This document shows, piece by piece, positions 23,141 to 32,889 of a stretch of 37,762 bases of DNA; position 1 is the first letter of the stretch, and each line of letters starts with the position of its first letter. A model generated the notes under the pieces. It saw only the letters and a list, made by a program, of their open reading frames with translations. It was not told the DNA's origin and ran no database searches. Where the stretch lies: assembly GCF_000482845.1 (NCBI RefSeq), contig NZ_AXWV01000041.1, positions 1 through 37,762 on the forward strand, in the 5' to 3' direction. The translations under genes and the position numbers were made by a program. Source of the stretch: Anaerobiospirillum succiniciproducens DSM 6400. GTDB lineage: Bacteria > Pseudomonadota > Gammaproteobacteria > Enterobacterales > Succinivibrionaceae.

Positions 23141-24217
23141 TTAGCTTGTGCTTTTGCAAGCTATGGTATTGCTCTTGGCAATAACTTCTTCAAGTTTAGT
23201 TATGACCATGTCAGGTGTGAGTTCTTTAAGGCACGCGTAGGTATCGAACTTACAAGTACGCTTAAAACATGGATGACATGGCTGAGTAGACTCTACACAT
23301 GCTGCTATCTCAGATAGCGGCGGGGTATAGCCTGTGGACGTGGAGCCAAAGATACATACTTGTGGCACATTGGCAGCTGCTACAGTATGCATCAGACCAG
23401 AGTCATTACATACTGCTGCAGATGATGCGCCAATTACATCTAGGACCTCAGTAAGGGAGGTCATGCCACAGATGTCTTTGTAATTATCAAGGTAAGTTTC
23501 GTTAATCTCTTTAAGGTGCTTAGCAATGAGCTCGGTGGTTGGCTTATCTTTTTGTGACCCAGGGGCGACAACACAATAGCCTTTGCCGATAAAGTGAGCA
23601 CTAACTTTGGCAAAGTACTCCGCTGGCCAGAGCTTAGCAGGTCCATAGTTAGCACCGCAGCCTAAGACCAATAATGGTCTGTCTAAACTTAAGTTTAGGC
23701 GCTCAAGAAGCTCATCACTTGGCTTTTTAACCTCAAGGGATGGGTAGTCAAACGCAGGTAGGCTCTTATCATCGACCACATTCTTATCATCAATATAAGC
23801 AAGAGCTACATAACGTGCACTCATACGCTGATATGAAGTTTTGTCCTTAATCATCTTATTTAATAAGAGATAGCGGGACTCTCCTTTTAGGCCAATACGC
23901 TCTTTAATACCTGCAAAGAATGGTACTAGTGCTGATTTTAGCGAGTTGGGTAACACATAGGCCTTATCAAAGCCCATAGCTTTAAGCTTTTTGCCCTCGC
24001 TATAGCGTCCTGCAAGATCAAGACTGCCGTGAGCAAAAGGATTAGTGATGATGCTGTCGACCTCTTTCATGCGTTCAATAATCACATGCGCATAGGCAGG
24101 AGCATACATGGTGATCTGACAGTCTGGATCCTGTCTTTTTAATGTTTTAAGAAGACTTTGCGACATGATGATGTCACCTAGCCAAGCAGGAGATACGACT
24201 AAAATGCTCTTAGCCAT
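23141..24217 (-). CDS. waaF: ADP-heptose:LPS heptosyltransferase II
   Basis: Adds the second heptose to the LPS inner core. The 358-residue GT9 protein follows E. coli WaaF closely: ILVVSPAWLGDIIMSQSLLKTL at the start, MYAPAYAHVIIERM, then AYVLPNSLKSALVPFFAGI (about 103-121), GLKGESRYLLLN, and the donor-site block AAVCNDSGLMHTVAAANVPQVCIFGSTSTGYTPP. The C-terminal CHPCFKRTCKF stretch is a family feature. It is first in the waaF-waaA unit and divergent from hldD, whose product makes its donor sugar. Confidence 0.97.
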   Translation of the reverse strand: MAKSILVVSPAWLGDIIMSQSLLKTLKRQDPDCQITMYAPAYAHVIIERMKEVDSIITNPFAHGSLDLAGRYSEGKKLKAMGFDKAYVLPNSLKSALVPFFAGIKERIGLKGESRYLLLNKMIKDKTSYQRMSARYVALAYIDDKNVVDDKSLPAFDYPSLEVKKPSDELLERLNLSLDRPLLVLGCGANYGPAKLWPAEYFAKVSAHFIGKGYCVVAPGSQKDKPTTELIAKHLKEINETYLDNYKDICGMTSLTEVLDVIGASSAAVCNDSGLMHTVAAANVPQVCIFGSTSTGYTPPLSEIAACVESTQPCHPCFKRTCKFDTYACLKELTPDMVITKLEEVIAKSNTIACKSTS

Positions 24218-24752
24218 GAGTAATCCAATCTAAAGTCAAAACCACAATGCCACAACAGATAAGATCTTCAATGATTTGTCTAAGTTTTAGCAATTACAAT
24301 GAAGAGACTTACTACTAACAAATTGCACATCACAATATATAACAGCAATCCACTTAGTTTAGCAGCATTTGTTCAAGGTGTCCTATCAGGACAATGTAGT
24401 TTTGAGAAAGTTCACTGTATAGATGGCCTTGATGGTCATAGCCATAACTTTCAGTGCAGCTAGGCCTTTGCTGTTGTGCTTTACTGATGTAAATCATGTG
24501 CGGGCGCTTATGACAAACGCCGTTTATTTTTCATAAGTTTGTCCATTTGTGAGAACATTGATCCAATATGAGATACAAATGGCTTGCATAGTGCTTTTTA
24601 GATCAACGACAATAGTAAGATGCTAGTGAAGCTTATGCCTAATTTCATAATCTTTATATGGTGTGTGGCTTTTTAGTAGATTTTTTCGATCAAATAGTCT
24701 TAGCGTAGGTAGCAACTCATTGGTTGACCGCAAGGCTTAACAGGAGCTTGAT
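24218..24752. other. Divergent control region between waaF and hldD
   Basis: No gene is seen. An inverted repeat CCATTTGT (24543-24550) / ACAAATGG (24575-24582) with a 24-bp gap could be an operator. AGGAGC precedes the hldD start. No convincing -35/-10 pair or sigma32-type element was recognised. Confidence 0.4.
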
Positions 24753-25718
24753 ATGATCATCGTAACTGGTGGTGCCGGCTTTATCGGTAGCAATATTGTC
24801 AAATTGCTAAATGATCGCGGTCGTCGTGACATTCTGGTAGTAGATAACCTCAAGGATGGTCACAAGTTTGTGAACCTCGTTGATCTGAATATTGCTGACT
24901 ACATGGACAAGGAAGACTTCTTTAAGCTCTTTACTAATGAAGAGGCTTTTGACAAGAAGTACGGTTGTGCCAATATCGATGCCATCTTCCATGAGGGTGC
25001 ATGCTCTGCTACTACTGAGTGGGACGGCAAGTATGTAATGAAGAATAACTACGAGTACACAGTCGAGCTCTTTGAGTTTGCCACTGCCCATCGTATTCCA
25101 TTCTTATATGCTTCTTCTGCAGCTACTTACGGCGACAAGACCGATTTTAAAGAGGGTCGTGAGTACGAGGGCCCACTGAACGTATATGGCTACTCTAAGT
25201 TCTTATTTGATGAGTACTTAAGAGAGAGAATGTCCTCATTAAAGTCTCAGGTAGTTGGCTTTAGATACTTCAATGTTTATGGTCCACGTGAGGGTCATAA
25301 GGGCTCTATGGCCTCTGTTGCATTCCATCTGAACAATCAGATGTTACGTGGCGAAAATCCTAAGCTCTTTGAGGGTACTGATGGCTATGAAAATGGTGGT
25401 CATACCCGTGACTTCGTCTATGTTGAGGATGTGGCTAAGGTTAACTTATGGTTCTTTGAGCACCAAGGTCCATCAGGCATCTATAACTGTGGTACTGGTC
25501 GTGCCGAGCCTTTCTTAAACATAGCTAAAGCAGTAATTGAGCATCATGGCCACGGTGAGGTGGAGTTTATCCCATTCCCAGAGCACTTAAAGGGCCACTA
25601 TCAGAGCTTTACTCAGGCTGACCTGACTAACTTACGTGCTTCAGGTTGTGATGTGCAGTTCAAGACTGTAGCTGAAGGCGTAGCAGAGTACATGAAATGG
25701 CTGAATTCAAAGAGATAG
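24753..25718 (+). CDS. hldD: ADP-L-glycero-D-manno-heptose 6-epimerase
   Basis: Epimerises ADP-D-glycero-D-manno-heptose to the L-glycero form used by the core heptosyltransferases. The 321-residue extended short-chain dehydrogenase has the NAD(P) motif TGGAGFIG (5-12), an [11 protein letters not shown] segment, the YASSAATYG strand and the catalytic pair Tyr145/Lys149 in [28 protein letters not shown] is typical of the HldD subgroup (E. coli: 310 aa). AGGAGC lies before the ATG. Its 3' end overlaps glpG by 22 bp. Confidence 0.97.
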   Translation: MIIVTGGAGFIGSNIVKLLNDRGRRDILVVDNLKDGHKFVNLVDLNIADYMDKEDFFKLFTNEEAFDKKYGCANIDAIFHEGACSATTEWDGKYVMKNNYEYTVELFEFATAHRIPFLYASSAATYGDKTDFKEGREYEGPLNVYGYSKFLFDEYLRERMSSLKSQVVGFRYFNVYGPREGHKGSMASVAFHLNNQMLRGENPKLFEGTDGYENGGHTRDFVYVEDVAKVNLWFFEHQGPSGIYNCGTGRAEPFLNIAKAVIEHHGHGEVEFIPFPEHLKGHYQSFTQADLTNLRASGCDVQFKTVAEGVAEYMKWLNSKR

Positions 25719-26596
25719 ACGACATTAATTTCCCATACGAGGCTGGCTTAATTAAAGACCGAGCTCAGGCTTTAACTTTTGCTGACTATCTGAACTCCAA
25801 GGGTATCAAAGCTGTGGCTAAGCCTGGCTTTGGCTCAAGTTACGCTATCTATGTGCGTAACGAGTCAGATGTCTCCAAAGTAAAAATTGAGCTCTTGCAC
25901 TTCATGAATAGCCCCTTTGCCAAAGAATACAATAAGGCTGCATGGGCTAGTGGTCGTACCGTTAAGCGTGAGCGTACACAAGGACAAGGTACCCTTGGCT
26001 TTATGATGGGCAATTATGCCTGGAATCCTTTTACTCTCACTTCTGTAATTGAGATCATCTGTATTGCCATTTATCTTGTGATGCTGCTGTCTAATTTAGA
26101 GCCTTATCTGTTAGGCACTCTAAGCTGGACTTCATTAGCTCAGATTACTGAAGGTGGCGAGGTATGGAGAGTTATCAGCCCAATTTTCCTCCACTTTGGT
26201 ATCTTGCATATCGCCTTTAACCTCGTGATGTTTGAGGCTTTTGCCCGCAATATCGAGCGTTTTTTAGGCACATTTAAGCTTTTAGGCTTAGTGCTTGCCA
26301 TGGCCGTATTTTCTAATGCGGTGCAGCTGCTCTTCCAAGACGGCATGCATGTCTACGGCGGTATGTCAGGTGTGGTTTACGGCGTGATTGGCTATATGGG
26401 TATTCTCTCAAGACGAGAGGACATCCCAGAGGGCTTACGTATTCCAAACGGTCTGCTGCTCGTGAGCGTTATCTTTATTGGCTTTGGCTTCTTCTTAAGC
26501 GGTATGGCCAACTTTGCTCATGTAGGCGGCTTAGTGGTAGGTCTGCTTGCAGGTCTGATTGATCTCAAAGGCAAGCTTCGCTTGAAAGAAGCTTAG
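25697..26596 (+). CDS. glpG: Rhomboid intramembrane serine protease GlpG
   Basis: Cleaves transmembrane substrates within the inner membrane and takes part in membrane protein quality control. The 299-residue protein has the cytoplasmic GlpG N-domain (about 13-90) and six helices. The catalytic Ser224 is in [10 protein letters not shown] and His275 in [10 protein letters not shown]. The oxyanion residues His171 and Asn175 are in HIAFN, matching E. coli H150/N154/S201/H254. The ATG overlaps the end of hldD in another frame, so translation is probably coupled; the ribosome site is weak. A strong terminator follows. Confidence 0.96.
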   Translation: MAEFKEIDDINFPYEAGLIKDRAQALTFADYLNSKGIKAVAKPGFGSSYAIYVRNESDVSKVKIELLHFMNSPFAKEYNKAAWASGRTVKRERTQGQGTLGFMMGNYAWNPFTLTSVIEIICIAIYLVMLLSNLEPYLLGTLSWTSLAQITEGGEVWRVISPIFLHFGILHIAFNLVMFEAFARNIERFLGTFKLLGLVLAMAVFSNAVQLLFQDGMHVYGGMSGVVYGVIGYMGILSRREDIPEGLRIPNGLLLVSVIFIGFGFFLSGMANFAHVGGLVVGLLAGLIDLKGKLRLKEA

Positions 26597-26669
26597 AGCT
26601 TAAGGTCAAGGCTAAAGCTTGCCAAAGCCTTTTAGTTGCCACATGCATGCAGTATGTGGCAGTCATTAA

Positions 26670-26706
26670 AAAAGCGCCAATGCTCATAGAGCAGGCGCTT
26701 TTTTTA
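26670..26706. terminator. Bidirectional terminator between glpG and the FliL-domain gene
   Basis: The stem agcgcc-aa-tgctc / gagca-ggcgct with an ata loop is flanked by A-rich and T-rich runs, giving T-tails in both directions for the convergent genes. Confidence 0.92.
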
Positions 26707-26782
26707 TGCCTGTCGGCATATAAAGTCAATATCGTGTTGATATGAAAAGATCTTGTCTCAAGGTACAAGATCTTCATTACAA

Positions 26783-27265
26783 CTACTGATAGATGTAGTT
26801 AGTAAAGAGCAGATCCTGAATAACAGGGCCACCCTTCTTGTTAGCTAAAATATCAGCAACGCGGGCACGGCACTCAGCTCTTAATGCCTCACGACCAGCT
26901 GCAGTAGCAATAGCGTTGTACTCTTTAGCACCGATGATAGTTAAGATTGCGTCACGGATTAAAGCATCGTGCTCGGTGAGCAGAGGCAGATCGTTAGCGT
27001 CCTTAACCATGACGTTTACGTGTACACGTAAGTAGTGCATACGGCCAGAGCCATTGCTAGCTAAGTTAGTAGTAAAGTCAGGAGTAATGTCGTAGTAACC
27101 AATCTCTGGGGCAATCGCATCAGCTAAAGCCTGAGCAGGGTCTTGAGCCTCAGCATTGATATCGATTGGTTGATGTGAGCGTGGATCGTCTGCGGCGATA
27201 GCTGTAACTGATGAGCCTAACAGCAGCATGCCAGTAGCGGCAGCGAGCAAAAACTTGTGGTTCAT
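26783..27265 (-). CDS. Exported FliL-domain protein
   Basis: A 160-residue product with a clear signal peptide (1-24, hydrophobic LLAAATGMLLLGSSVTAIA, cut after AIA). A FliL-like domain follows: YYDITPDFTTNLAS, MHYLRVHVNVMVKD, ALIRDAILTIIGAKEYNAIATAAGREALRAEC and a C-terminal VQDLLFTNYIYQ-like end. Classical FliL is membrane-anchored at the flagellar motor. Here there are no flagellar genes nearby and the anchor looks cleavable, so a non-flagellar periplasmic role is possible. Related small FliL-domain genes near plsB occur in other gammaproteobacteria, from memory. A longer frame begins at 27367, but the ATG at 27265 has AGGA upstream and starts the signal peptide. Confidence 0.85.
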   Translation of the reverse strand: MNHKFLLAAATGMLLLGSSVTAIAADDPRSHQPIDINAEAQDPAQALADAIAPEIGYYDITPDFTTNLASNGSGRMHYLRVHVNVMVKDANDLPLLTEHDALIRDAILTIIGAKEYNAIATAAGREALRAECRARVADILANKKGGPVIQDLLFTNYIYQ

Positions 27266-27746
27266 TGCAAATTGTTCCTGAATTACAACAGCATCAAGCA
27301 GGCAGCGTTCAGCTGCCGTGTGATACTGAGCGGCAGCTGCCCAACTAAAGGCAGGCTTGCCCTGCATGAAGCAGGATTAACTTCTCTAATGATACCAAGG
27401 CATTTATGCCTTGATCATCTGAAGTGGCTGAAAGCGCAGTTTCAGCAGAAAACTTGTCTTCTTCTAACTTAAAAGAAGAGTATATGGCGTCAAAATATTG
27501 TGATATTTACGCCAATTATCAATTCTCTTGCAAGATCCGTTCTTAGTTTGGGCAGATGATGAATTTGCCTAAGCTAAGGTTAAATAGTGCAAGATAAAAT
27601 GGGCCTAATACAAACAGACCTCATCAATATAATAACGCACTGTAATGCTATCAGATCATAAGGCAATGCGCATCTATGCATTTCACACAACTAAGATAAG
27701 AGCTAAAACTGCACCATCTTAGGAAAGCAAATAATGGCGTTAAATC
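27266..27746. other. Hairpin-rich intergenic region between plsB and the FliL-domain gene
   Basis: Successive inverted repeats are cctgc/gcagg (27361-27375), caaggca/tgccttg (27396-27413), ctgaaa/tttcag (27429-27446) and tcttctt/aagaaga (about 27458-27478). On the minus strand a start-less frame runs through them, so this could be a decayed gene end or a structured leader. None has a clear T-run. Confidence 0.45.
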
Positions 27747-30440
27747 CTAGGACTTGGCGTCTTTGTCATCAAGAAACTCAGATACTGACTGCATCTTATC
27801 CTCACAAGCAGCCGCACCGCTCTCAATTTTGTCCTCAGAGATAGCTGCACCATGAGTTTTATTTTCTGCCTTTGCTGAATCGTTACTTATGATAGGTCTC
27901 TCATCAGCTGTAGCAGATACAGCCTCTGCCACAGGGGTGAGTTTAGCGGCAGACTCAGCTTGCGCAGCTTTGGCAGCTTCGCGGCCTAGCACATTGTGTG
28001 ACTTGATGTTCTCAATCTCAGTTTTAAGATGGCGTACTAACTTGGCTGCGAGCAGCGGCTCAGCAGCCTGGGCTAGTTTTACGATCTTATTATGCTCTGG
28101 GATGATGGTGCCATTTTCACTGTAGCTAAAATAACTGTGACGCACAAAGGTATCACACATGATGTTAAACATGATGGGGTCAGCAAACTCAGGAGAGTTA
28201 TTAGTGACCTCAGCTGGCACTTCCTTACACAGATCGACACAAGCAGTAACAAAGTCATTCTTAGTTAATGTGCCGTCGTTGATTTGGCGTAGCAAGGTTA
28301 CAGCGATTAGATAGCGTACGAGGTTTAAGCGAATGGAGTTAGAAAGAATTAAGAGCTCCTCATAGCCATCACCAGACAGTGCGAGCATGTTATGGTCAAG
28401 ATCAAGGATGTAACCACCCTTAACAAAGACATTGATGTATTTGTTAATGAAGCTGTCGAGCTCGTCTTCAGTAATTGGAGTAAACAGCTCGTGCTTTAAG
28501 AAGTAGAACAATGAGCGGGTGTGTGAGATTACATTGGCACGGCTGATATGACCGTTACGAATGATGACGCTTGCAATGAGAGCAGGTAGTGCTACTAAGT
28601 GCAGAATATTGTTCTGGAAGTAAGTAAGCTGCAGAGTCTGACCACGACTTGGGCGTACAAACTTCATATCCTCACCGACGTCATAGACGCGGAATTTCTT
28701 AAGCTCTAAAGCCTGAGCAATGATAGTGTCGAGACTGCCTGAAGGCATGAGACCCTTACGACGCTCATCGCAAGAGAGAACTAGCAAGTAAAGCTTCAGA
28801 CAGCGTTTTAGCATATTGATACTGAGAGTATGGTCAGCATCACCAATGATAGCTAAGGCGCACAGGTTAATAGCATTAACTGAAGCTGAGTCATTGAGCT
28901 TGATGATGATCTCGTGTGAGAGCTGATTTACGGTGTCGTAAAGCCACTCAGGACGTGAATTGCCAGTAGGATCAATATAGTCATGCCAGTTTGGTACATG
29001 CTTATTGAGGAATCGAGGCACAATCACAGGCTCGCCAAAGGTTACATAGCCACGGCCGTAATAGCGTAAACGCTTAAAGATGCCGAACAGGCCTTTGATG
29101 CTCTCTTTCTTCTTAGCCGCACCCTCAAGCTCATGCATGTATGAGCCTACTTCCATTACGTGCTCATAACCAAGATAAGTTGGGATGAAGGCAATAGGAC
29201 GTTCAATACCACGTAGCTGAGCTTGTACGGTCATGGACACCATGCCAGTTCTTGGTGGCAGGGTGCGTCCAGTACGAGAACGACCACCCTCGATAAAGAA
29301 CTCGGTAGCATAGCCGCGCTCAAAGAGTACTGATAAGTACTCACGAAATAAGGCAGTGTAGAAAGTATCACCCTTCATTTTGCGGCGAATGAAGTATGAG
29401 CCACAACGACGGATGATTTGTCCTACTGGGAAGAAGTTTAAGTTATCGCCAGATGCTACCTGAGGGATAGGCAGGCCCTCATGGAAAATAGCAAAGAGCA
29501 ATAAGATGTAGTCCATGTGCGAGCGGTGACATGGAATGTAGATGATCTCATAGCCGTTTTGCACAAGGTTACGAACTTTATTCGCGCCTACAATGCTCTG
29601 ACCATGGTAGATGCGCTTCCATATGAGGGAAATGATGGTGTTGAAAAAGCGCAGCAGCGGATAACGAGTGTCTGCGACCATGATATCGAAGATCTCGTAA
29701 GCTTTCTTTTCAAGCTCCTCTTTGCTCTTGCCATCTTTCTCCATCGCCTCAGCAATCGCACTTTGCGTGCCTTGTCTTTGGACAAGTTCATGCAAAAGTC
29801 GCGAGCGATTTGGAAATGGTCTGCCTACGATGGTACGGGCTTTACGTAAAAAGTGTAGAGCTACAAGACGGTTTAGAATAATCTTGCGCAGGATATAGTC
29901 GCCCACACTCTTGAGGCGTTCTTCTAAATAAAAAGCTGAACAAGGCTCAGAGATGATGGTGCAGTTATCGCGACCTGCAAAGGTAAGAGTTAAAAACTTA
30001 CGCCACACAGGGGTAGCTAAGTCAATGCCTCGAATAGCCTCACCTTCAATACTAGGGTCTCGTGACCAAAGCACAGAAATAGGAATGATCTGCAGGTCTT
30101 CATTAATCTCACGCGAGGCTGCAAACCATTGAAAGATAGTGCCGCTAATGTCACGGGCTCGTCCTGTGGAGCCAAAGAAAGTAGGGTCACGCAAGTAGGC
30201 AGTGCGAGGCAGTTTCTTTTGACCAATCACAATATCTTCAAATGGGGATGGCCAGCCTAATTGCTTAGTCAGGCGCTCCACGGTCAGCATGTTGCCTACA
30301 GAGGATGACACCATGATGTAGACAATTTGCTTGTTAGGATCGATTTTAATGTGCTTTAACGGCTCAAAAGGGATTGGTTCACATGTAGCAGTGATACGAA
30401 TCGGCCAGTAAAACAGTGCACGCAAAAAGCGATTGACCAT
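27747..30440 (-). CDS. plsB: Glycerol-3-phosphate acyltransferase
   Basis: Acylates sn-glycerol-3-phosphate at position 1 with acyl-CoA or acyl-ACP, the first step of phospholipid synthesis, at the inner membrane. The 897-residue product has the acyltransferase motifs HRSHMD (305-310), GGRSRTGR (385-392), FIPTYLGYEHVMEVGSY and FGEPV. The N-terminal ~250 residues and the C-terminal helical region follow E. coli PlsB (807 aa). The last ~80 residues are an Ala/Glu/Ser-rich extension. A GGGGG tract lies before the ATG. Confidence 0.97.
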   Translation of the reverse strand: MVNRFLRALFYWPIRITATCEPIPFEPLKHIKIDPNKQIVYIMVSSSVGNMLTVERLTKQLGWPSPFEDIVIGQKKLPRTAYLRDPTFFGSTGRARDISGTIFQWFAASREINEDLQIIPISVLWSRDPSIEGEAIRGIDLATPVWRKFLTLTFAGRDNCTIISEPCSAFYLEERLKSVGDYILRKIILNRLVALHFLRKARTIVGRPFPNRSRLLHELVQRQGTQSAIAEAMEKDGKSKEELEKKAYEIFDIMVADTRYPLLRFFNTIISLIWKRIYHGQSIVGANKVRNLVQNGYEIIYIPCHRSHMDYILLLFAIFHEGLPIPQVASGDNLNFFPVGQIIRRCGSYFIRRKMKGDTFYTALFREYLSVLFERGYATEFFIEGGRSRTGRTLPPRTGMVSMTVQAQLRGIERPIAFIPTYLGYEHVMEVGSYMHELEGAAKKKESIKGLFGIFKRLRYYGRGYVTFGEPVIVPRFLNKHVPNWHDYIDPTGNSRPEWLYDTVNQLSHEIIIKLNDSASVNAINLCALAIIGDADHTLSINMLKRCLKLYLLVLSCDERRKGLMPSGSLDTIIAQALELKKFRVYDVGEDMKFVRPSRGQTLQLTYFQNNILHLVALPALIASVIIRNGHISRANVISHTRSLFYFLKHELFTPITEDELDSFINKYINVFVKGGYILDLDHNMLALSGDGYEELLILSNSIRLNLVRYLIAVTLLRQINDGTLTKNDFVTACVDLCKEVPAEVTNNSPEFADPIMFNIMCDTFVRHSYFSYSENGTIIPEHNKIVKLAQAAEPLLAAKLVRHLKTEIENIKSHNVLGREAAKAAQAESAAKLTPVAEAVSATADERPIISNDSAKAENKTHGAAISEDKIESGAAACEDKMQSVSEFLDDKDAKS

Positions 30441-31323
30441 AACAGCCCCCGTAACTCGTTGGTTACTTTAAAGATAATTGCTAAGTCGTGATATATCATC
30501 ACGCCAAACTAACCATATATTGTGTGCAATTGATGATAGTTCTTAGCGTGATTTGTACCAAAAACCTTTTCTTTCATCATCCTTATGCTCACAGCTAGAC
30601 ACTGATGGTTAAAACCAACAAGTGTTATAAAGGCCCATGACTGTCAGTACGTAGCCTTAAAGGCAATAGACAGCAGTGGCATATTAACTACTCTACTATG
30701 TATGGTGGCAAAAGTTAGCCCTAAACACTTAGCTATAGTAACTTTCAGCTGCTTTTTAGTCACGCCTCACACTTTTTTCATGCCCTTGCCCAATAAGATT
30801 TCATCTAATCCCAAGCTAGTTTGTGCAAATCCGACCTGTCATGGGGCAATTAACAGCAAGTGCGCAAAGGCAACGCAATTGGACAATCCCTTAACAGAGT
30901 CTAGAAGCTGAATTTTTGTGGGGCTTAAAAGGCAAGAATATACGTAAAGGATAGTGTTATGGTTGCGCTTTAATAAGCCATGAGTCTATAGCGAGCAAGG
31001 TAGCTTGTTTAGTTTGTCTCATAGCATGATGAGAGTGCAAAATCGGCTTATAATAAGGAGATAGAACTTTAAGAGCGCTACGGCGCTTTTTTTGTTAACA
31101 CATCATATGCTTATCGGTATATGTGGCTAATCCTAGAATATGAGCGTTCATGCTTTTAAGGGAGTAGCTTTGTTAAAGAGCATGGGATGTGCTCATGCCT
31201 AGTTAGACATGGGATAAGGCAGCAAGATGTTAGTTGTTGTTATGCTGTCTTGTGAATATGGTATTAGACCAAATGTGGTTTACCAATAAGAACTAAACCA
31301 AATACTCAGAGACAACTTAAACT
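30441..31323. other. Long intergenic stretch with a minimal promoter-terminator unit
   Basis: A perfect TATAAT (31049-31054, no good -35) is followed only about 20 bp later by a small hairpin, agcgc-tacg-gcgct (31074-31087), and seven T. The transcript would be about 35 nt, or the hairpin may attenuate a longer transcript. Elsewhere nothing was recognised; the 30702-30911 frame lacks any supporting feature. Confidence 0.4.
31074..31093 (+). terminator. Small intrinsic terminator upstream of the cation exporter
   Basis: A five-base-pair GC-rich stem with a TACG loop runs into TTTTTTT. It lies 230 bp before the fieF-like gene and right after a TATAAT. Confidence 0.65.
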
Positions 31324-32733
31324 ATGCTCAATGATACTAAAGAGACTGTAGGCGCTATACAAAGTGTAGCTCCTGCAGATGCTAGTAAAGCCTCAGCACC
31401 AGAGGCGGTCTCGAACAATGCAGCCGATGCAAGTGTTAAGGATACTAATACTAGTAGCGATTCATTACAGCGAGATAAAAACCGCGTCGTTATTCTAAGA
31501 ACAGCGTCTCCAGATGGTACACATACTCATGAGTGCTGCTGTACTCCAGAGCAAATGAAGCTGTGCATGAATCATCAGGATTTTGAGCGTCCAGTAGGCT
31601 GCCCAGGTACTGATAGTCCTGACTGTCCTATTCATTTGTCTGATAATGAAAATCAAGTATCAGGCTCATGCTGTGGCGCTGCGAAAGAAAAAGAAGAGCC
31701 TAAAGAGCTCAAGGGTACATACAAGCGCTTAGTGATTTTAGCCGGTGTCGCATCCGTAGCTACAGCTATCATCCTTATTGTGATGAAGTTTGGCGTATGG
31801 TTAGTCTCAGGTTCAAGCTCCATCTTAGCTTCTCTCACTGACTCGCTTATCGATTTGAGTGCCTCCTTTATCAATCTGTTGGCTCTGCGTTATGCACTCT
31901 CACCAGCTGATGACAAGCACCGCTTTGGTCACTATAAGGCAGAGGCTTTAGCATCCTTGTCACAAGCTGCCTTCATCGGTGGTTCGGCGCTATTGCTGAT
32001 CTTCAATGGCTTTGATAGAACCATTAACCCTGTGAAGATTGGTTATATAGATATTGCTATCTACGTGTCGATAGCCTCCATTGTCGTCACGATTATGCTG
32101 ACTATGTTCCAAGGCTATGTGTGCAAGGTGACTAAGAGTGAGGCAATTGAGGCCGATCGCTTCCACTATTTATCCGATGTGGGTTTAAACCTCAGTGTTA
32201 TCTTATCCTTAGTCTTATCTAAGATGGGTTATGACTGGGCTGATGGTGTGGTCACTATTCTTTTAGGCTTATACATCATGCACAGCTCCTACCACATTGG
32301 GCATACTGCAATTGGTACTCTTCTCGATAAGTCTTTAAGTGTAGAAGATCACTCCAAGATCATCCGTGCGATTTTATCCGTTGAGGGTATTGATTCATTC
32401 CATGATTTACGTACCCGTAAGGCAGGTCCTCAGATCTATATTCAGTGCCATATCGTGCTCGACAGAACTATGAGCTTCCAGAGAGCTCATGATATTGCTG
32501 ATGAGGCTGAGCACAATATCCGCCGCTTCTTTGAGGATGCTGACATAACTCTGCATATGGAGCCTGATCAGGCAGCAACATTTAAGGATATTACCTTTAT
32601 TGATAGCCAGTTCTGTCAGGTGCCTCGTGGCTACTACAACTCAGATGCAGATAAGAACAAAGAAAGTGCATCTGTTAAAAGTGATACTGATGAACAGCAT
32701 GCAGATAGCACCTCAGCAGCTGTTAAGGCATAG
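31324..32733 (+). CDS. Cation diffusion facilitator (FieF/YiiP-like) with Cys/His-rich N-terminal domain
   Basis: An inner-membrane divalent metal/proton antiporter exporting Zn2+, Fe2+ or similar. The core (about 132-430) has six helices, and the transport-site residues Asp173 and Asp177 (LTDSLIDLS) with His281 and Asp285 (RFHYLSDV) match the DD-HD site of E. coli FieF. DLRTRKAGPQIYIQCHI in the cytoplasmic domain is also conserved. It differs from FieF (300 aa) by an N-terminal extension of ~130 residues. Within it, residues 67-117 hold His67, His69, Cys71-73, Cys81, His84, Cys93, Cys101, His104 and Cys116-117, a likely metal-binding module. A ~40-residue hydrophilic C-tail is also extra. 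The ATG has no strong ribosome site. Confidence 0.9.
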   Translation: MLNDTKETVGAIQSVAPADASKASAPEAVSNNAADASVKDTNTSSDSLQRDKNRVVILRTASPDGTHTHECCCTPEQMKLCMNHQDFERPVGCPGTDSPDCPIHLSDNENQVSGSCCGAAKEKEEPKELKGTYKRLVILAGVASVATAIILIVMKFGVWLVSGSSSILASLTDSLIDLSASFINLLALRYALSPADDKHRFGHYKAEALASLSQAAFIGGSALLLIFNGFDRTINPVKIGYIDIAIYVSIASIVVTIMLTMFQGYVCKVTKSEAIEADRFHYLSDVGLNLSVILSLVLSKMGYDWADGVVTILLGLYIMHSSYHIGHTAIGTLLDKSLSVEDHSKIIRAILSVEGIDSFHDLRTRKAGPQIYIQCHIVLDRTMSFQRAHDIADEAEHNIRRFFEDADITLHMEPDQAATFKDITFIDSQFCQVPRGYYNSDADKNKESASVKSDTDEQHADSTSAAVKA

Positions 32734-32751
32734 CTATTTAGTTCTGATTAG

Positions 32752-32774
32752 CGCTTGTGCATTAAGCACAAGCG
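32752..32774. other. Perfect inverted repeat after the cation exporter gene
   Basis: CGCTTGTGC/GCACAAGCG with an attaa loop, 18 bp after the stop codon. There is no T-run, so it may stabilise the mRNA end rather than terminate. Confidence 0.6.
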
Positions 32775-32796
32775 TTAATCAAGCTTCATAAGCTCA

Positions 32797-32847
32797 GGGG
32801 GCTGCCATTATCTCTTCATAGTTTAGAGATATGAGGCAGCCCCCTTT
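32797..32847 (+). terminator. Probable terminator of the cation exporter gene
   Basis: A long stem ggggg-ctgcc/ggcag-ccccc (32797-32806/32835-32844) with an inner atctc/gagat pairing, followed by TTTGCTTT. The T-tract is interrupted. Confidence 0.65.
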
Positions 32848-32889
32848 GCTTTATGTGCTCACTAGAGACTTAGTTATGTGAGATAGCCT

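Noticed and set aside
27361..27520. Start-less minus-strand frame of about 50 codons with protein-like composition
   Set aside because: No usable start codon or ribosome site; overlaps inverted repeats.
30702..30911. 69-residue plus-strand frame
   Set aside because: No ribosome site, no domain, and composition like the surrounding intergenic DNA.
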